From: an uncultured Nocardioides sp.
GTDB lineage: Bacteria; Actinomycetota; Actinomycetes; Propionibacteriales; Nocardioidaceae
Direction: 5' to 3'
NCBI RefSeq assembly: GCF_947488025.1
Contig: NZ_CANKYS010000004.1
Span: 186,001 to 250,000, forward strand
Length of the DNA: 64,000 bases
Position numbers and translations under genes: made by a program
The notes under the pieces: model-generated
Databases searched by the model: none
Seen by the model: the letters and a program-made list of their open reading frames with translations, nothing else
Told to the model about the DNA's origin: nothing
Shown: positions 16,756 through 27,989 of the stretch, piece by piece
Layout: every line of letters begins with the position of its first letter
Position numbering within the stretch: the first letter of the stretch is position 1

Positions 16756-17916
16756 ATGACCGCCCTCCGGCCCCGACCCGCCGGTCCGGTCGCGACCGTC
16801 GCCGCGGTGCTCGTGCTGCTCGCCGGCTGCTCGAGCAACGCGGGCGAGGCCGACCCGCCCGGCTCCGCGGACAGCGCGAGCAGCACCCGAACCAGCACCG
16901 CCACGGCCGAGCCGGACGAGCAGCCCAGCGAGGAGCCGACGGACGAGCCGACCGAGGAGCCCACCGAGGAGCCCACGGAGCAGCAGACCGCGGAGCCCGA
17001 ACCGGCGCACCCGGTGTCGATGGCCACCCTGGCGCAGGCCGACCTGACCGGCGGCGGCCTGCGGCTGGGCGCGGTGCGCGAGCGCACGCCCGCCTACACG
17101 TCGTACGACGTCACCTTCGCCTCGACGACCAACGGGCGGGGCACGGCGCCGCTGAGGATCAGCGGCGTGCTCAACGTGCCGACCGGGCGCGGGCCCCGGG
17201 GTGGTCAGGGATGGCCGGCCGTGGTGCTGGCGCACGGCTACATCGACCCGGCCGTGTACGTCCGCGGCCAGGGCATGACGCGCGAGCGCGGGTTCCTGGC
17301 CCAGCGCGGCTACGTCGCGCTGCACGTCGACTACCGCAACCACGCCGAGTCGACCGACGACCCGCGCATCGAGCAGGCGGTGCGCCTCGGCTACGCCGCC
17401 GACGCGATCGCCGCGCACCACGCGCTGCGCAGGTCGGACGACGTGCGGGTCGATCCCGACCGGATCGCCCTCTTCGGGCGGTCGATGGGCGGCGGCGTGA
17501 TGATGAAGGCGCTCACCGCCGAGCCCGGGCTCTTCGCCGCCGGGGTCGGGTGGGCATCGGTCTCGAGCCTGGAGGCGGAGAACTTCGCCCAGTTCCAGCG
17601 TCCGGACGCACCGCTGCCGACGCTCGAGGCGGAGTTCCGCGGGCGGCACGGGCTGCCCGCCGAGGATCCGGCGTTCTGGCGAGGCGTCTCGCCGCGACCG
17701 CTCTTCGACGAGGTCACCGAGCCGGTGCTGATGGTGCACGGACGGTTCGACGACACCTGCCCGCCTGCGTGGGCGCGGGCCACCCAGCGCGCGATGACGC
17801 AGGCGGGCGTCGACGCCACGCTGGAGTGGTACGACGACGGGCACGCGTTCGGGCCGGCCTTCATCGCGGCGATGGACCGCACGGTCCGCTTCCTCGACGC
17901 CCGGATGCCCGCCTGA
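16756..17916 (+). CDS. Secreted lipoprotein alpha/beta hydrolase (prolyl oligopeptidase-like)
   Basis: The 386-residue protein has a lipoprotein signal (VLVLLAGC, lipid cysteine about residue 24) and a Glu/Pro/Thr-rich linker with EEPT repeats (about 50-80). An alpha/beta hydrolase domain resembling dipeptidyl peptidases follows: AHGYIDP loop, nucleophile elbow LFGRSMGGG (about 240), acid in HGRFDDTCP, base in DDGHAFG. It is therefore anchored on the outer face of the membrane. Peptidase and esterase are both possible. Confidence 0.86.
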   Translation: MTALRPRPAGPVATVAAVLVLLAGCSSNAGEADPPGSADSASSTRTSTATAEPDEQPSEEPTDEPTEEPTEEPTEQQTAEPEPAHPVSMATLAQADLTGGGLRLGAVRERTPAYTSYDVTFASTTNGRGTAPLRISGVLNVPTGRGPRGGQGWPAVVLAHGYIDPAVYVRGQGMTRERGFLAQRGYVALHVDYRNHAESTDDPRIEQAVRLGYAADAIAAHHALRRSDDVRVDPDRIALFGRSMGGGVMMKALTAEPGLFAAGVGWASVSSLEAENFAQFQRPDAPLPTLEAEFRGRHGLPAEDPAFWRGVSPRPLFDEVTEPVLMVHGRFDDTCPPAWARATQRAMTQAGVDATLEWYDDGHAFGPAFIAAMDRTVRFLDARMPA

Positions 17917-17947
17917 GGCCCCTTCGTCGGCGTGCCACGATGACGGC

Positions 17948-18853
17948 ATGACGACGGAGCGCATCGCCGCGGTGGTGCGCCCCGCCCACGAGCAGTGGCA
18001 ACGCTGGCGCAGCACCGCGGCCTGTCTCGGCGTCTGCCTGCTGAGCTGGGTGGCCGTGGTGTGGCTGGGTGACCGCAGCCAGCAGACCCGCCTGGGCCAG
18101 GCCCTCGACCAGGTGGGCATGGACGCCGTCGTCGGGGACCGGGCCGCCACCCGCCAGCTGGTCGCCGTGCTCGGCAACGTCTCGCTGGGCTCCGTCGCGC
18201 TCGCCGTCGTCCTGTTGATCGCGACGGCCGTGCTGCGCCGGCGCTACGCCGCTGCCGCGGCGGCGGCCATCCTCGTCGTCGGCGCCAACCTGACCACCCA
18301 GGCGCTGAAGGCCTGGTCCGAACGGCCCGACTTCGGCAACCTGACCGTCGCGAGCTACCCGAGCGGCCACGCGACCGTGGTCGTGTCGCTGGTGCTCGCC
18401 GCCCTGCTGGTCGTGCCGGGTCAGGCACGGACCACGGTGTCGCTCGTGGGCTCCGCCGCGATCACCGTCACCGCCACCGCGATGCTCGTCGCCAGCTGGC
18501 ACCGGCCCGCCGACATCGTGGGCGCCGTGCTCGTGTGCCTGGCGTGGGGCACCGCGGTCCTGGTCGTGTGGAGCGTGCTGCGCGGTGGCATGTCAGGCGT
18601 CGACCCCGGCCGGCCGCACCGCATCTTCGCGACCACCGGCGTCGTGCTCGCCGCCGCCGGCCTCCTCGCGGTCGGCGTACGCCCCGGCGGGGGCTGGTCG
18701 GGCTTCCTCGACGCCGGGGTCGTCCTGGCCGGCATCGCGCTGGTCACCGCCCTCGCCGTCACGACGTACGCCCAGCTGTCCGCGCCCATGGGCGTGGGTG
18801 AGGACGCGCCGCCCCTCAGGTCGTGGCGCGCTCCTCGACCGGGACCTCCGTGA
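17948..18853 (+). CDS. PAP2-family phosphatase, membrane-bound
   Basis: The 301-residue membrane protein has the three PAP2 motifs: KAWSERP (motif 1), SYPSGHAT (motif 2) and SWHRPADIVGA (motif 3, an SxHRxxD-like form). About seven helices are predicted, more than the usual five to six. It probably removes phosphate from isoprenyl or lipid phosphates at the membrane. Its 3' end overlaps the converging symporter gene by 38 bases. Confidence 0.85.
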   Translation: MTTERIAAVVRPAHEQWQRWRSTAACLGVCLLSWVAVVWLGDRSQQTRLGQALDQVGMDAVVGDRAATRQLVAVLGNVSLGSVALAVVLLIATAVLRRRYAAAAAAAILVVGANLTTQALKAWSERPDFGNLTVASYPSGHATVVVSLVLAALLVVPGQARTTVSLVGSAAITVTATAMLVASWHRPADIVGAVLVCLAWGTAVLVVWSVLRGGMSGVDPGRPHRIFATTGVVLAAAGLLAVGVRPGGGWSGFLDAGVVLAGIALVTALAVTTYAQLSAPMGVGEDAPPLRSWRAPRPGPP

Positions 18854-20360
18854 TCTCGCCCGTACGACGACCCTCCCGGAAGGACCGCAGCTCGTCGCGC
18901 ACCTTGGGCAGGAGCAGGTAGCAGCCCAGCAGGTTGACGATCGCGCAGACGAAGAGCATCGAGTCGGCGAAGGTGATGACCGAGGTGAAGGTGATGACGC
19001 TGCCGATGACGGTGAAGGTGCAGAAGACGACCTTGAAGATCGCCTCGCTGCGCCGGGACCGTCCGAAGAGCTCGGTCCAGGCCTTCATCGTGTAGTAGGA
19101 CCAGGTGATCAGGGTGGAGAACGCGAAGAGCGCCACCGCGATGGCCAGGATCACCGGGAACTGCGGCAGGAAGGTCTCGAAGGCGCGTGAGGTGACCACG
19201 ACGCCGTCCGGCGTGGGACCGCCGCCGGCGACGACCTCGCGCTGCTCGTCGTAGTAGGCCGAGTCGGCGATCACGATCGTCAGGGCGGTCATGGTGCAGA
19301 TGACGACGGTGTCGATGAACGGCTCGAGCATCGCCACGAAGCCCTCGCTGACCGGGTGCTTGGTCTTCACCGCCGAGTGTGCGATGGGTGCGGAGCCGAC
19401 CCCGGCCTCGTTGGAGAAGGCTGCCCGCTGGAAGCCGATGATGAGGACGCCGATGGCGCCGCCGGCGACGCCCTCGGGGTTGAAGGCGCCGGAGATGATC
19501 TCGGCGATGGCGGCGGGGACGTTGACGAGGTTGCCGAGGATGACGAGCAGGCAGGTGCCCAGGTAGAGCAGCGCCATCGCGGGGACGAGTCGGGAGGTCA
19601 CCTGAGCGATGGAGGTGATGCCGCCGATGATCACGGCGCCGACGAGGAACGCCAGCACGAGGCCGAAGATCAGCGCGGAACCCGAGGAGCCGAGGAAGCC
19701 GTCCTCACCGCCGGTGACCTCCTGCGCCTGCGCGAAGGTCTGGTTGGCCTGGAACATGTTGCCGCCGACGGCCCCGAAGAGGAACAGCGCGACGGCGAAG
19801 ATGACGGTGAGGGTGCGGGAGGCGCCGCTGCCGAACCGCTCGAAGGCGATCGGGAGGTAGCGGAACGGTCCCCCGGTGACGGTGCCGTCCTCGTGCACCT
19901 CGCGGTACTTCACGCCGAGCGTGCACTCGACGAACTTCGTGCACATGCCGAAGAGGCCGGCGATGATCATCCAGAACGTCGCGCCCGGACCACCGATCGT
20001 GACCGCCGCGCCGACACCGGCGATGTTGCCCAGCCCGACCGTGCCCGACACCGCCGAGGACAGCGCCTGGAAGTGGGTCACCTCGCCGGGGTCGCTCGCC
20101 CGCGAGAACTTGCCGCGCACCAGGTCGAGGCTGGTGCGCCAGGACGTGAACTGGATGCCCCTGAAGTAGATCGTGAACACGATCGCGGCCACCACGAGCC
20201 ACAGCACGATGAGGGGGAAGGTGACCCCCGCGATCGTCGGCGCGTAGAAGATCACCGAGGCCACCGCCTCGGCGATCGGGTCGAAGGCCGAGTTGATCGC
20301 ACTCTCGACAGTGGAGATCCACTCCCACTGCGTGGCCAGGACCGTCGCATCCGGGTTCAT
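18816..20360 (-). CDS. Alanine/glycine:cation symporter (AGCS family)
   Basis: The 514-residue membrane protein has about 11 helices and the AGCS block GLGNIAGVGAAVTIGGPGATFWM followed by GMCTKFVECTLGVKYR. It imports alanine or glycine with Na+ or H+. ATG 20360 gives an N-terminus of normal length. Its 3' end overlaps the PAP2 gene. Confidence 0.92.
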   Translation of the reverse strand: MNPDATVLATQWEWISTVESAINSAFDPIAEAVASVIFYAPTIAGVTFPLIVLWLVVAAIVFTIYFRGIQFTSWRTSLDLVRGKFSRASDPGEVTHFQALSSAVSGTVGLGNIAGVGAAVTIGGPGATFWMIIAGLFGMCTKFVECTLGVKYREVHEDGTVTGGPFRYLPIAFERFGSGASRTLTVIFAVALFLFGAVGGNMFQANQTFAQAQEVTGGEDGFLGSSGSALIFGLVLAFLVGAVIIGGITSIAQVTSRLVPAMALLYLGTCLLVILGNLVNVPAAIAEIISGAFNPEGVAGGAIGVLIIGFQRAAFSNEAGVGSAPIAHSAVKTKHPVSEGFVAMLEPFIDTVVICTMTALTIVIADSAYYDEQREVVAGGGPTPDGVVVTSRAFETFLPQFPVILAIAVALFAFSTLITWSYYTMKAWTELFGRSRRSEAIFKVVFCTFTVIGSVITFTSVITFADSMLFVCAIVNLLGCYLLLPKVRDELRSFREGRRTGEITEVPVEERATT

Positions 20361-20433
20361 CCCCAGGATGCAACCAGCCGTCCCCGGTCGACCTCAACGA
20401 CAGAGGTGTGACAGTTCCGTGGCAGTCCTGGCG

Positions 20434-21030
20434 TCAGGCCGGGAACTCCTCGGCGACGCGCGTCAGCCGGGTGACGTACGCCGGCCAGTCGACGTCGGGC
20501 AGGTTGGTGACCTCCGACCGGAGCCCGGCGGCGCCGTCGATGCCCTCGCGCAGGACGTCGGCGTGGCCGGCATGGCGGGTGGTGTCGGCCAGGACGTGCA
20601 CGAGGATCCGGTGCAGGGTCACGTCCCGACTCCTCGGCGGCCACCACGCGACACTCCCTGCGGCGTCGAGCGGGAGCTCGGCGACGGTGGCGTCGCTGAA
20701 GGCCCACACCGACCGGTAGAGCTCGACGACCTGCTCCGCCGGCACCGACGCCGGCACCCACCAGTCGGCCTGGGGGTCGGCGTCGTAGTCCGCGTCCGAC
20801 ACCACCAAGGGGTGGTCGGGGTCGGGCCACTCGCGCCCGAACGTCGGCCCGAAGTAGCCGATCTCGACGTTGGCGACGTGCCGGACGATGCCGAGCAGGT
20901 TGGTGCCAGTAGGCGTCCGCGGCAGCCGGAGGTCGCGCTCGCCGAGCCCGTCGAGCTTCCACAGCAGCGCCTCGCGGGTGCGCTGGAGGTAGTGGAGGAG
21001 TGCCACCTTGGGGTCGTCCAGGTCGGTCAT
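20434..21030 (-). CDS. DinB-superfamily (DUF664) protein, second copy
   Basis: The 198-residue protein matches DUF664: LHYLQRTREALLWKLDGLGERDLR at the start, then IVRHVANVEIGYFGPTFGREWP and LVHVLADTTRHAGHADVLREGIDG. Three histidines in the expected positions could bind metal. It is distinct in sequence from the paralogue at 14220 and probably a thiol (mycothiol) transferase of unknown substrate. Confidence 0.87.
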   Translation of the reverse strand: MTDLDDPKVALLHYLQRTREALLWKLDGLGERDLRLPRTPTGTNLLGIVRHVANVEIGYFGPTFGREWPDPDHPLVVSDADYDADPQADWWVPASVPAEQVVELYRSVWAFSDATVAELPLDAAGSVAWWPPRSRDVTLHRILVHVLADTTRHAGHADVLREGIDGAAGLRSEVTNLPDVDWPAYVTRLTRVAEEFPA

Positions 21031-21097
21031 CTGCCGATCATCCCGCCGGAGCCGGACGATGGCGACCCCGTTGCGGCAGCGACGTACGGTCGCACGC

Positions 21098-21538
21098 GTG
21101 ACCTCCCTCGTGCACGCGATCCACGTCGCCCCGGGCCGGAAGATCCCGACGAGGTCGGTCGAGGCGGTGGAGGCGGAGGCGGGCGTCGGCCTGGTCGGCG
21201 ACCGCTACCACGGGGCCCGGCACCGGCACGTGACCGTGCAGGCTCTCGACGACCTGGCCGTCGCGGCCGAGCTGCTCGGCCGCCCCGTCGACCCCGGGCT
21301 CACCCGGCGCAACATCACCCTCGACCACGGACCGATCCCGACCCGGCCTGGCGAGCGGATGACCATCGGCGGCGTCGAGCTGGAGGTCGTCCGGATCGCC
21401 GCGCCCTGCCGGCTCCTCGACGACTGGCTCGGCGAGGGTGCGATGCAGGCGCTGCGCTCGCCGCGCGGCGGCACCGTCTTCCGGCTGCTGTCGTCCGGCA
21501 CGATCCGGGTCGGCGACGAGGCACGCACGACGTCATGA
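21098..21538 (+). CDS. MOSC-domain protein
   Basis: The 146-residue protein is a stand-alone MOSC domain, with GLVGDRYHGARHRHVTVQ and later APCRLLDDWLGEGAM. The cysteine in APCRLLD is the conserved MOSC cysteine thought to carry sulfur in molybdenum-cofactor enzymes. GTG 21098 was chosen because MOSC domains begin close to this point. The stop codon lies inside the left arm of a hairpin. Confidence 0.85.
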   Translation: MTSLVHAIHVAPGRKIPTRSVEAVEAEAGVGLVGDRYHGARHRHVTVQALDDLAVAAELLGRPVDPGLTRRNITLDHGPIPTRPGERMTIGGVELEVVRIAAPCRLLDDWLGEGAMQALRSPRGGTVFRLLSSGTIRVGDEARTTS

Positions 21539-21574
21539 GAATCGGCGGTCCGAACCGCCCATTCCCATGACGTC
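21529..21574. terminator. Imperfect hairpin containing the MOSC stop codon
   Basis: Arms 21529-21549 and 21554-21574 pair with only three mismatches and a 4-base loop. The TGA of the MOSC gene (21536-21538) is inside the left arm. It probably terminates the MOSC transcript. Confidence 0.65.
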
Positions 21575-21599
21575 TGCGGCACAGGGGCCTGGGACGCCG

Positions 21600-21635
21600 A
21601 GCGGCCCGGACCCCCGCGAGGGAGTCCGGGCCGCT
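21600..21635. terminator. Hairpin downstream of katG
   Basis: A 12-bp perfect stem (AGCGGCCCGGAC and its complement at 21624-21635) with a 12-base loop lies 15 bases after the katG stop. It terminates the furA-katG operon and may stop transcripts arriving from the other side too. Confidence 0.75.
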
Positions 21636-21649
21636 GGTGGTCGAACCGG

Positions 21650-24363
<2,714 letters not shown>

Positions 24364-24386
24364 CTCCGCCCACCCTGCCCCCCTTT

Positions 24387-24401
24387 CTTGAACCAGTCAA
24401 G
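24387..24401 (-). promoter_or_regulatory. Inverted repeat upstream of furA-katG
   Basis: CTTGA-ACCAG-TCAAG is a perfect 5-bp inverted repeat, 24 bases upstream of the furA start in the AT-richest part of the divergent interval. The arm also gives a -35-like TTGACT on the minus strand. It is a reasonable FurA operator and promoter candidate. The interval 24364-24527 also carries the transporter promoter. Confidence 0.45.
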
Positions 24402-24527
24402 TTTCTTTGTGACAGTTTTGACCACTTCCCCGGGGCGGGACGTCACCCGGGTTTGAGGACGTTGATCTGTGGAATGGTCACCGGGCTCTCGGACCCAGAC
24501 CGACCGATCCACCAGTGAGGAAGACAC

Positions 24528-26246
24528 GTGTCCAGCTCCCCAGACAGTCCACCGGCGACACCGCGCGAGGCCGAGGTGCCCGTGCAGGCAGGCCTCCGAC
24601 CCGACTCCGCCATCACCGCGCCCCGGGTGTTCTGGCCTGCCGCTGCCATCATCTCGGTGTTCGTCGTGCTCGCCGTGGCCCTCCCCGAGCGCCTCGGCGA
24701 CACACTCACCACGCTCAACGACACGGTCATCGGCGACCTCGGGTGGTTCTACGTCCTCCTGGTCAGCGCGTTCATCGCCTTCTCCCTGTGGGTGGCCTAC
24801 TCACCCCTGGGCCGGGTGGTGCTGGGCAAGGACGACGAGGAGCCCGAGTTCGGCCTCAAGTCCTGGTTCGCGATGCTCTTCGCGGCCGGCATGGGCATCG
24901 GGCTGGTCTTCTGGGGCGTCGCCGAGCCGCTCAACCACTTCGCGTCCCCTCCGCCCGGCACCGCCGACGGCGAGGCCGCGGCCGCTCGCGCCGCGATGGA
25001 CAGCACCTTCCTGCACTGGGGCCTGCACGCCTGGGGCATCTACGTCGTCGTGGGTCTCTCGATCGCCTACGCCGTGCACCGCAAGGGCCGCCCGGTGTCG
25101 ATCCGCTGGGCGCTCGAGCCGATCTTCGGCGACCGCGTCAAGGGCACCCTGGGTGACGTCATCGACGTGATCGCCATCGTCGGCACGCTCTTCGGCGTCG
25201 CGACCTCGCTCGGCTTCGGCGTCAGCCAGGTCGGCGCGGGCCTCGCCTACCTCGGCGTGGTCGACGAGTCCTCGACCACCCTCAAGGTGCTGCTCATCGT
25301 CGGCATCAGCGCCATCGCGATCGTCTCCGTCGCCACCGGCGTCGACAAGGGCATCAAGTGGCTGTCCAACATCAACATGGGCATGGCGGCCGCGCTGCTG
25401 GTCGTCGTGGCCATCCTCGGCCCGACCGTCTTCATCCTGGGCGACTTCGTCCAGCAGATCGGCTCCTACCTCCGCAACTTCTTCGAGCTCTCCTTCCGCA
25501 CGATGAGCTTCCAGGGCGAGGAGGGACGCAGCTGGCTGTCCGGCTGGACCACCTTCTACTGGGGCTGGTGGATGAGCTGGGCGCCGTTCGTCGGCGTGTT
25601 CATCGCCCGCATCTCCCGCGGCCGCACCGTGCGTGAGTTCGTCACCGGCGTGCTGCTGGTGCCCACCCTCGTCACCTTCCTGTGGTTCTCGGTGCTGGGC
25701 GGCTCCGCGATCTACCGCGAGATGTTCGGCGAGGGTGGCCTGATCGGCGAGGACGGCGCGGTGTCCACCGACGCAGCGCTCTTCCAGTTCCTCGGGGGCC
25801 TGCCGGCCTCCGGCCTGCTGAGCGTCGTGGCGATGATCCTGGTCATCGTGTTCTTCGTGACCAGCTCGGACTCCGGGTCGTTCGTGGTCGACATGCTGGC
25901 CAGCGGCGGCGACCCCGAGCCGCCGGTGTGGAGCCGCATCTTCTGGGCGGTCATGGAAGGAGTGGTCGCCGCGACCCTCCTGATCGCCGGCGCAGTGACC
26001 GGGGGCGACGGGCTCAGCGCCCTCCAGACCATGGCGATCCTGCTCGCGCTCCCGTTCAGCCTCGTGATGATCGGGATGATGGTGGCGACCGGCAAGGCCC
26101 TCCTCCACGAGAACTGGCTGATGGAGCGCGCCGAACGCCGGCTGCTCGCTGCCGAGGTCGCCGGCGAGGTCGCCCGCGTCAACGGCAGCACCCCCGGACC
26201 GATCCGCGACGATCGCCCGCGGTCGCGGCCGGAGACCAAGGTCTGA
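24528..26246 (+). CDS. BCCT-family betaine/choline/carnitine transporter
   Basis: The 572-residue protein has 12 membrane helices. The BCCT signature is present: GMGIGLVFWGVAEPL early and the helix 8 aromatic stretch FYWGWWMSWAPFVGVFIARISRGRT. These carriers take up betaine or related trimethylammonium solutes with Na+. The short charged tail resembles the osmosensing tail of BetP but is brief. GTG 24528 has GAGGAAG upstream. Confidence 0.93.
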   Translation: MSSSPDSPPATPREAEVPVQAGLRPDSAITAPRVFWPAAAIISVFVVLAVALPERLGDTLTTLNDTVIGDLGWFYVLLVSAFIAFSLWVAYSPLGRVVLGKDDEEPEFGLKSWFAMLFAAGMGIGLVFWGVAEPLNHFASPPPGTADGEAAAARAAMDSTFLHWGLHAWGIYVVVGLSIAYAVHRKGRPVSIRWALEPIFGDRVKGTLGDVIDVIAIVGTLFGVATSLGFGVSQVGAGLAYLGVVDESSTTLKVLLIVGISAIAIVSVATGVDKGIKWLSNINMGMAAALLVVVAILGPTVFILGDFVQQIGSYLRNFFELSFRTMSFQGEEGRSWLSGWTTFYWGWWMSWAPFVGVFIARISRGRTVREFVTGVLLVPTLVTFLWFSVLGGSAIYREMFGEGGLIGEDGAVSTDAALFQFLGGLPASGLLSVVAMILVIVFFVTSSDSGSFVVDMLASGGDPEPPVWSRIFWAVMEGVVAATLLIAGAVTGGDGLSALQTMAILLALPFSLVMIGMMVATGKALLHENWLMERAERRLLAAEVAGEVARVNGSTPGPIRDDRPRSRPETKV

Positions 26247-26262
26247 CGCGCGGCGGCCGGTC

Positions 26263-26430
26263 GGGGTAGTCCAGTGGGAAGTGGCTGCCCCCAGCCTGCC
26301 GTGGGGTAGTCCAGTGAAAAGTGGCTGGGAAACCGGCCCGGCAACCACCACAACCCACTGGACTACCCCGCCGGCAGCCACAACCCACTGGACTACCCCC
26401 GCCGGCAGCCAGAACCCACTGGACTACCCC
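26263..26430. repeat. Cluster of five copies of a 14-16 bp repeat in both orientations
   Basis: The core GGGGTAGTCCAGTGGG occurs at 26263-26278, and a shortened copy at 26303-26316, on the plus strand. Three more copies on the minus strand lie at 26354-26369, 26384-26399 and 26415-26430. The minus copies are spaced 30-31 bases apart and share flanking TTGTGGCTGCCGGCGGG-like sequence. The cluster lies between converging genes, and the last copy supplies the TAG stop of the acetyltransferase. Folding of plus and minus copies on each other would give long hairpins. Confidence 0.85.
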
Positions 26431-26987
26431 GCCCGGGGCGGCAGCCCGGACCACTCCCGGGCCAGGAGCGCCCAGACCTCGAGGTCCTGGCGCTCGTCCC
26501 GCACGGGGAACACCTCGCGGAGCGTGCCCTCGTGGGTGAAGCCGAGACGCTCGGCGACGCGGCGGCTGGCGTGGTTGCCCGGGGCGCAGCGCCACTCGAC
26601 GCGGAGCAGGCCGCGCTCGACGAACGCCCAGTCGAGCATGGCGGCGACCGCGCGGGTGACGATCCCGCGCCCGCGGGCGGACGCGGCGAGGAAGACGCCC
26701 GCCTCCGCGGTCCGGGAGCGGGCGTTGATGCTCGGGAAGAGCGTGCCGCCGACGAGCTCGCCGTCGACCCAGATGCCGTAGAGCCGCCGGGTTCCCTCGC
26801 CGCGCGCCTTGGCGAAGGACTCGATGAAGCCGCGGGCGCCGTCGACGTCCTCGAAGCCCTCCCACGGCAGCCAGTCGTAGAAGTCGGCGCCGTGCGCGCG
26901 GAACAGCCCGGCCAGCTGCTCGGCGTGCCAGGGCTCGAGGTCGGTCAGGCGGGCGTCGTCGATCTGCAGGCTCAGCACCCGCGACAC
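26424..26987 (-). CDS. GNAT acetyltransferase, RimJ/RimL-like
   Basis: The 187-residue protein has a RimJ/RimL-type acetyltransferase fold: TDLEPWHAEQLAGLFRAHGADFYDWLP, the acetyl-CoA loop SARGRGIVTRAV (R/QxxGxG/A-like), and the terminal APGNHASRRVAERLGFTHEG. The start is GTG 26987 or GTG 26978. The family acetylates protein N-termini, small molecules or antibiotics; the target here is unknown. The gene overlaps the repeat cluster at its stop. Confidence 0.85.
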   Translation of the reverse strand: MSRVLSLQIDDARLTDLEPWHAEQLAGLFRAHGADFYDWLPWEGFEDVDGARGFIESFAKARGEGTRRLYGIWVDGELVGGTLFPSINARSRTAEAGVFLAASARGRGIVTRAVAAMLDWAFVERGLLRVEWRCAPGNHASRRVAERLGFTHEGTLREVFPVRDERQDLEVWALLAREWSGLPPRAG

Positions 26988-26988
26988 C

Positions 26989-27978
26989 CTAGGTGCCCGC
27001 CGCTCCGTCCAGCCCGGCCGCGGCCGCCAGCCACGCCCAGGCACGAGCCCGGTCGGCGTCGCTCGCCCGGGTGGTCGGCAGGAGGTTGGTCGGGCGCTCG
27101 ACCCGGTCGTGCCAGAAGCGACCGGTCGGCGGGGCGGGCTCGACGGCCGTGAGCCAGACGGTGGTGTCGGCACCCTGCGCGTCGTCGCGCAGCACCGGCC
27201 GGGTGACCCGGCGGAACGTCGGCAGCGACTCCCGTACGCCCGGGGTGTCGGCCCAGCCGGGGTGCATCGTCGCGACGGTGATCCGGTCGGCCGACCAGCG
27301 TTCGGCGAGCAGCGGGGCCATCTCGACCTGCCAGCGCTTGGACCGGGCGTAGGACGTCGTCGGTGAGTAGTCCCCAGTGGTGCAGCCCGGGTCGTCGGCC
27401 CGCAGCGGCTGGCCGTACATCCCGCCGCTGCTGACCAGCACCACACGCCCGCCCACCGCACCGGCCGCGAGCGGACCGCGCAGCGCCTCGGTCATCACCA
27501 CCGGCCCGACGAGGTGGACCGCCATGCTGAGCTCGTGGCCCTGGGGCGACTCGGTCCGCTCGGGCGGCATCACGCCCGCGTTGTGCACCACCGCGTGGAG
27601 GTCGGAGACCTCTGCGGCGAGCTCGGTCGCGAAGCGTCGTACGTCGTCGAGGTCGGCGACGTCGCACCGCCAGAGCCGCAGCTTTGCGCCGGGGTGCGCG
27701 GCCCGGATCCGATCGGCGACCCCGGCCCCCTTGGCCTCGTCGCGCACCAGGAGGTGCACCGCGGCGCCGAGGCCGGCCAGCCCGTCGGCGGTCGCCGCGC
27801 CGAGACCGGAGCTCGCTCCGGTGACCAGCACGTGCCGGCCCTCGAGCGATCGCGGCAGGGGGCCGGCCGGCCAGCCGGGCAGCGCCCGCCGCACCGCGAG
27901 GCCGACCGTGGTGTAGCCGAGGACCACCGAGCGGTCCAGGACCACGTCGACCGCGCGGGCGAGGGCGGGGCGGGTCAT
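26989..27978 (-). CDS. Short-chain dehydrogenase/reductase (protochlorophyllide-reductase-like)
   Basis: The 329-residue SDR carries an N-terminal extension of about 45 residues, then TGASSGLGAAT (NAD(P) loop), NAGVMPP, and the catalytic YARSK motif. The long form resembles light-independent retinol or protochlorophyllide oxidoreductase-like SDRs. Its start is 11 bases after the aldo-keto reductase stop, so the two form an operon. It probably reduces a ketone or aldehyde; substrate unknown. Confidence 0.86.
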   Translation of the reverse strand: MTRPALARAVDVVLDRSVVLGYTTVGLAVRRALPGWPAGPLPRSLEGRHVLVTGASSGLGAATADGLAGLGAAVHLLVRDEAKGAGVADRIRAAHPGAKLRLWRCDVADLDDVRRFATELAAEVSDLHAVVHNAGVMPPERTESPQGHELSMAVHLVGPVVMTEALRGPLAAGAVGGRVVLVSSGGMYGQPLRADDPGCTTGDYSPTTSYARSKRWQVEMAPLLAERWSADRITVATMHPGWADTPGVRESLPTFRRVTRPVLRDDAQGADTTVWLTAVEPAPPTGRFWHDRVERPTNLLPTTRASDADRARAWAWLAAAAGLDGAAGT

Positions 27979-27989
27979 GGCGTCCGGGT

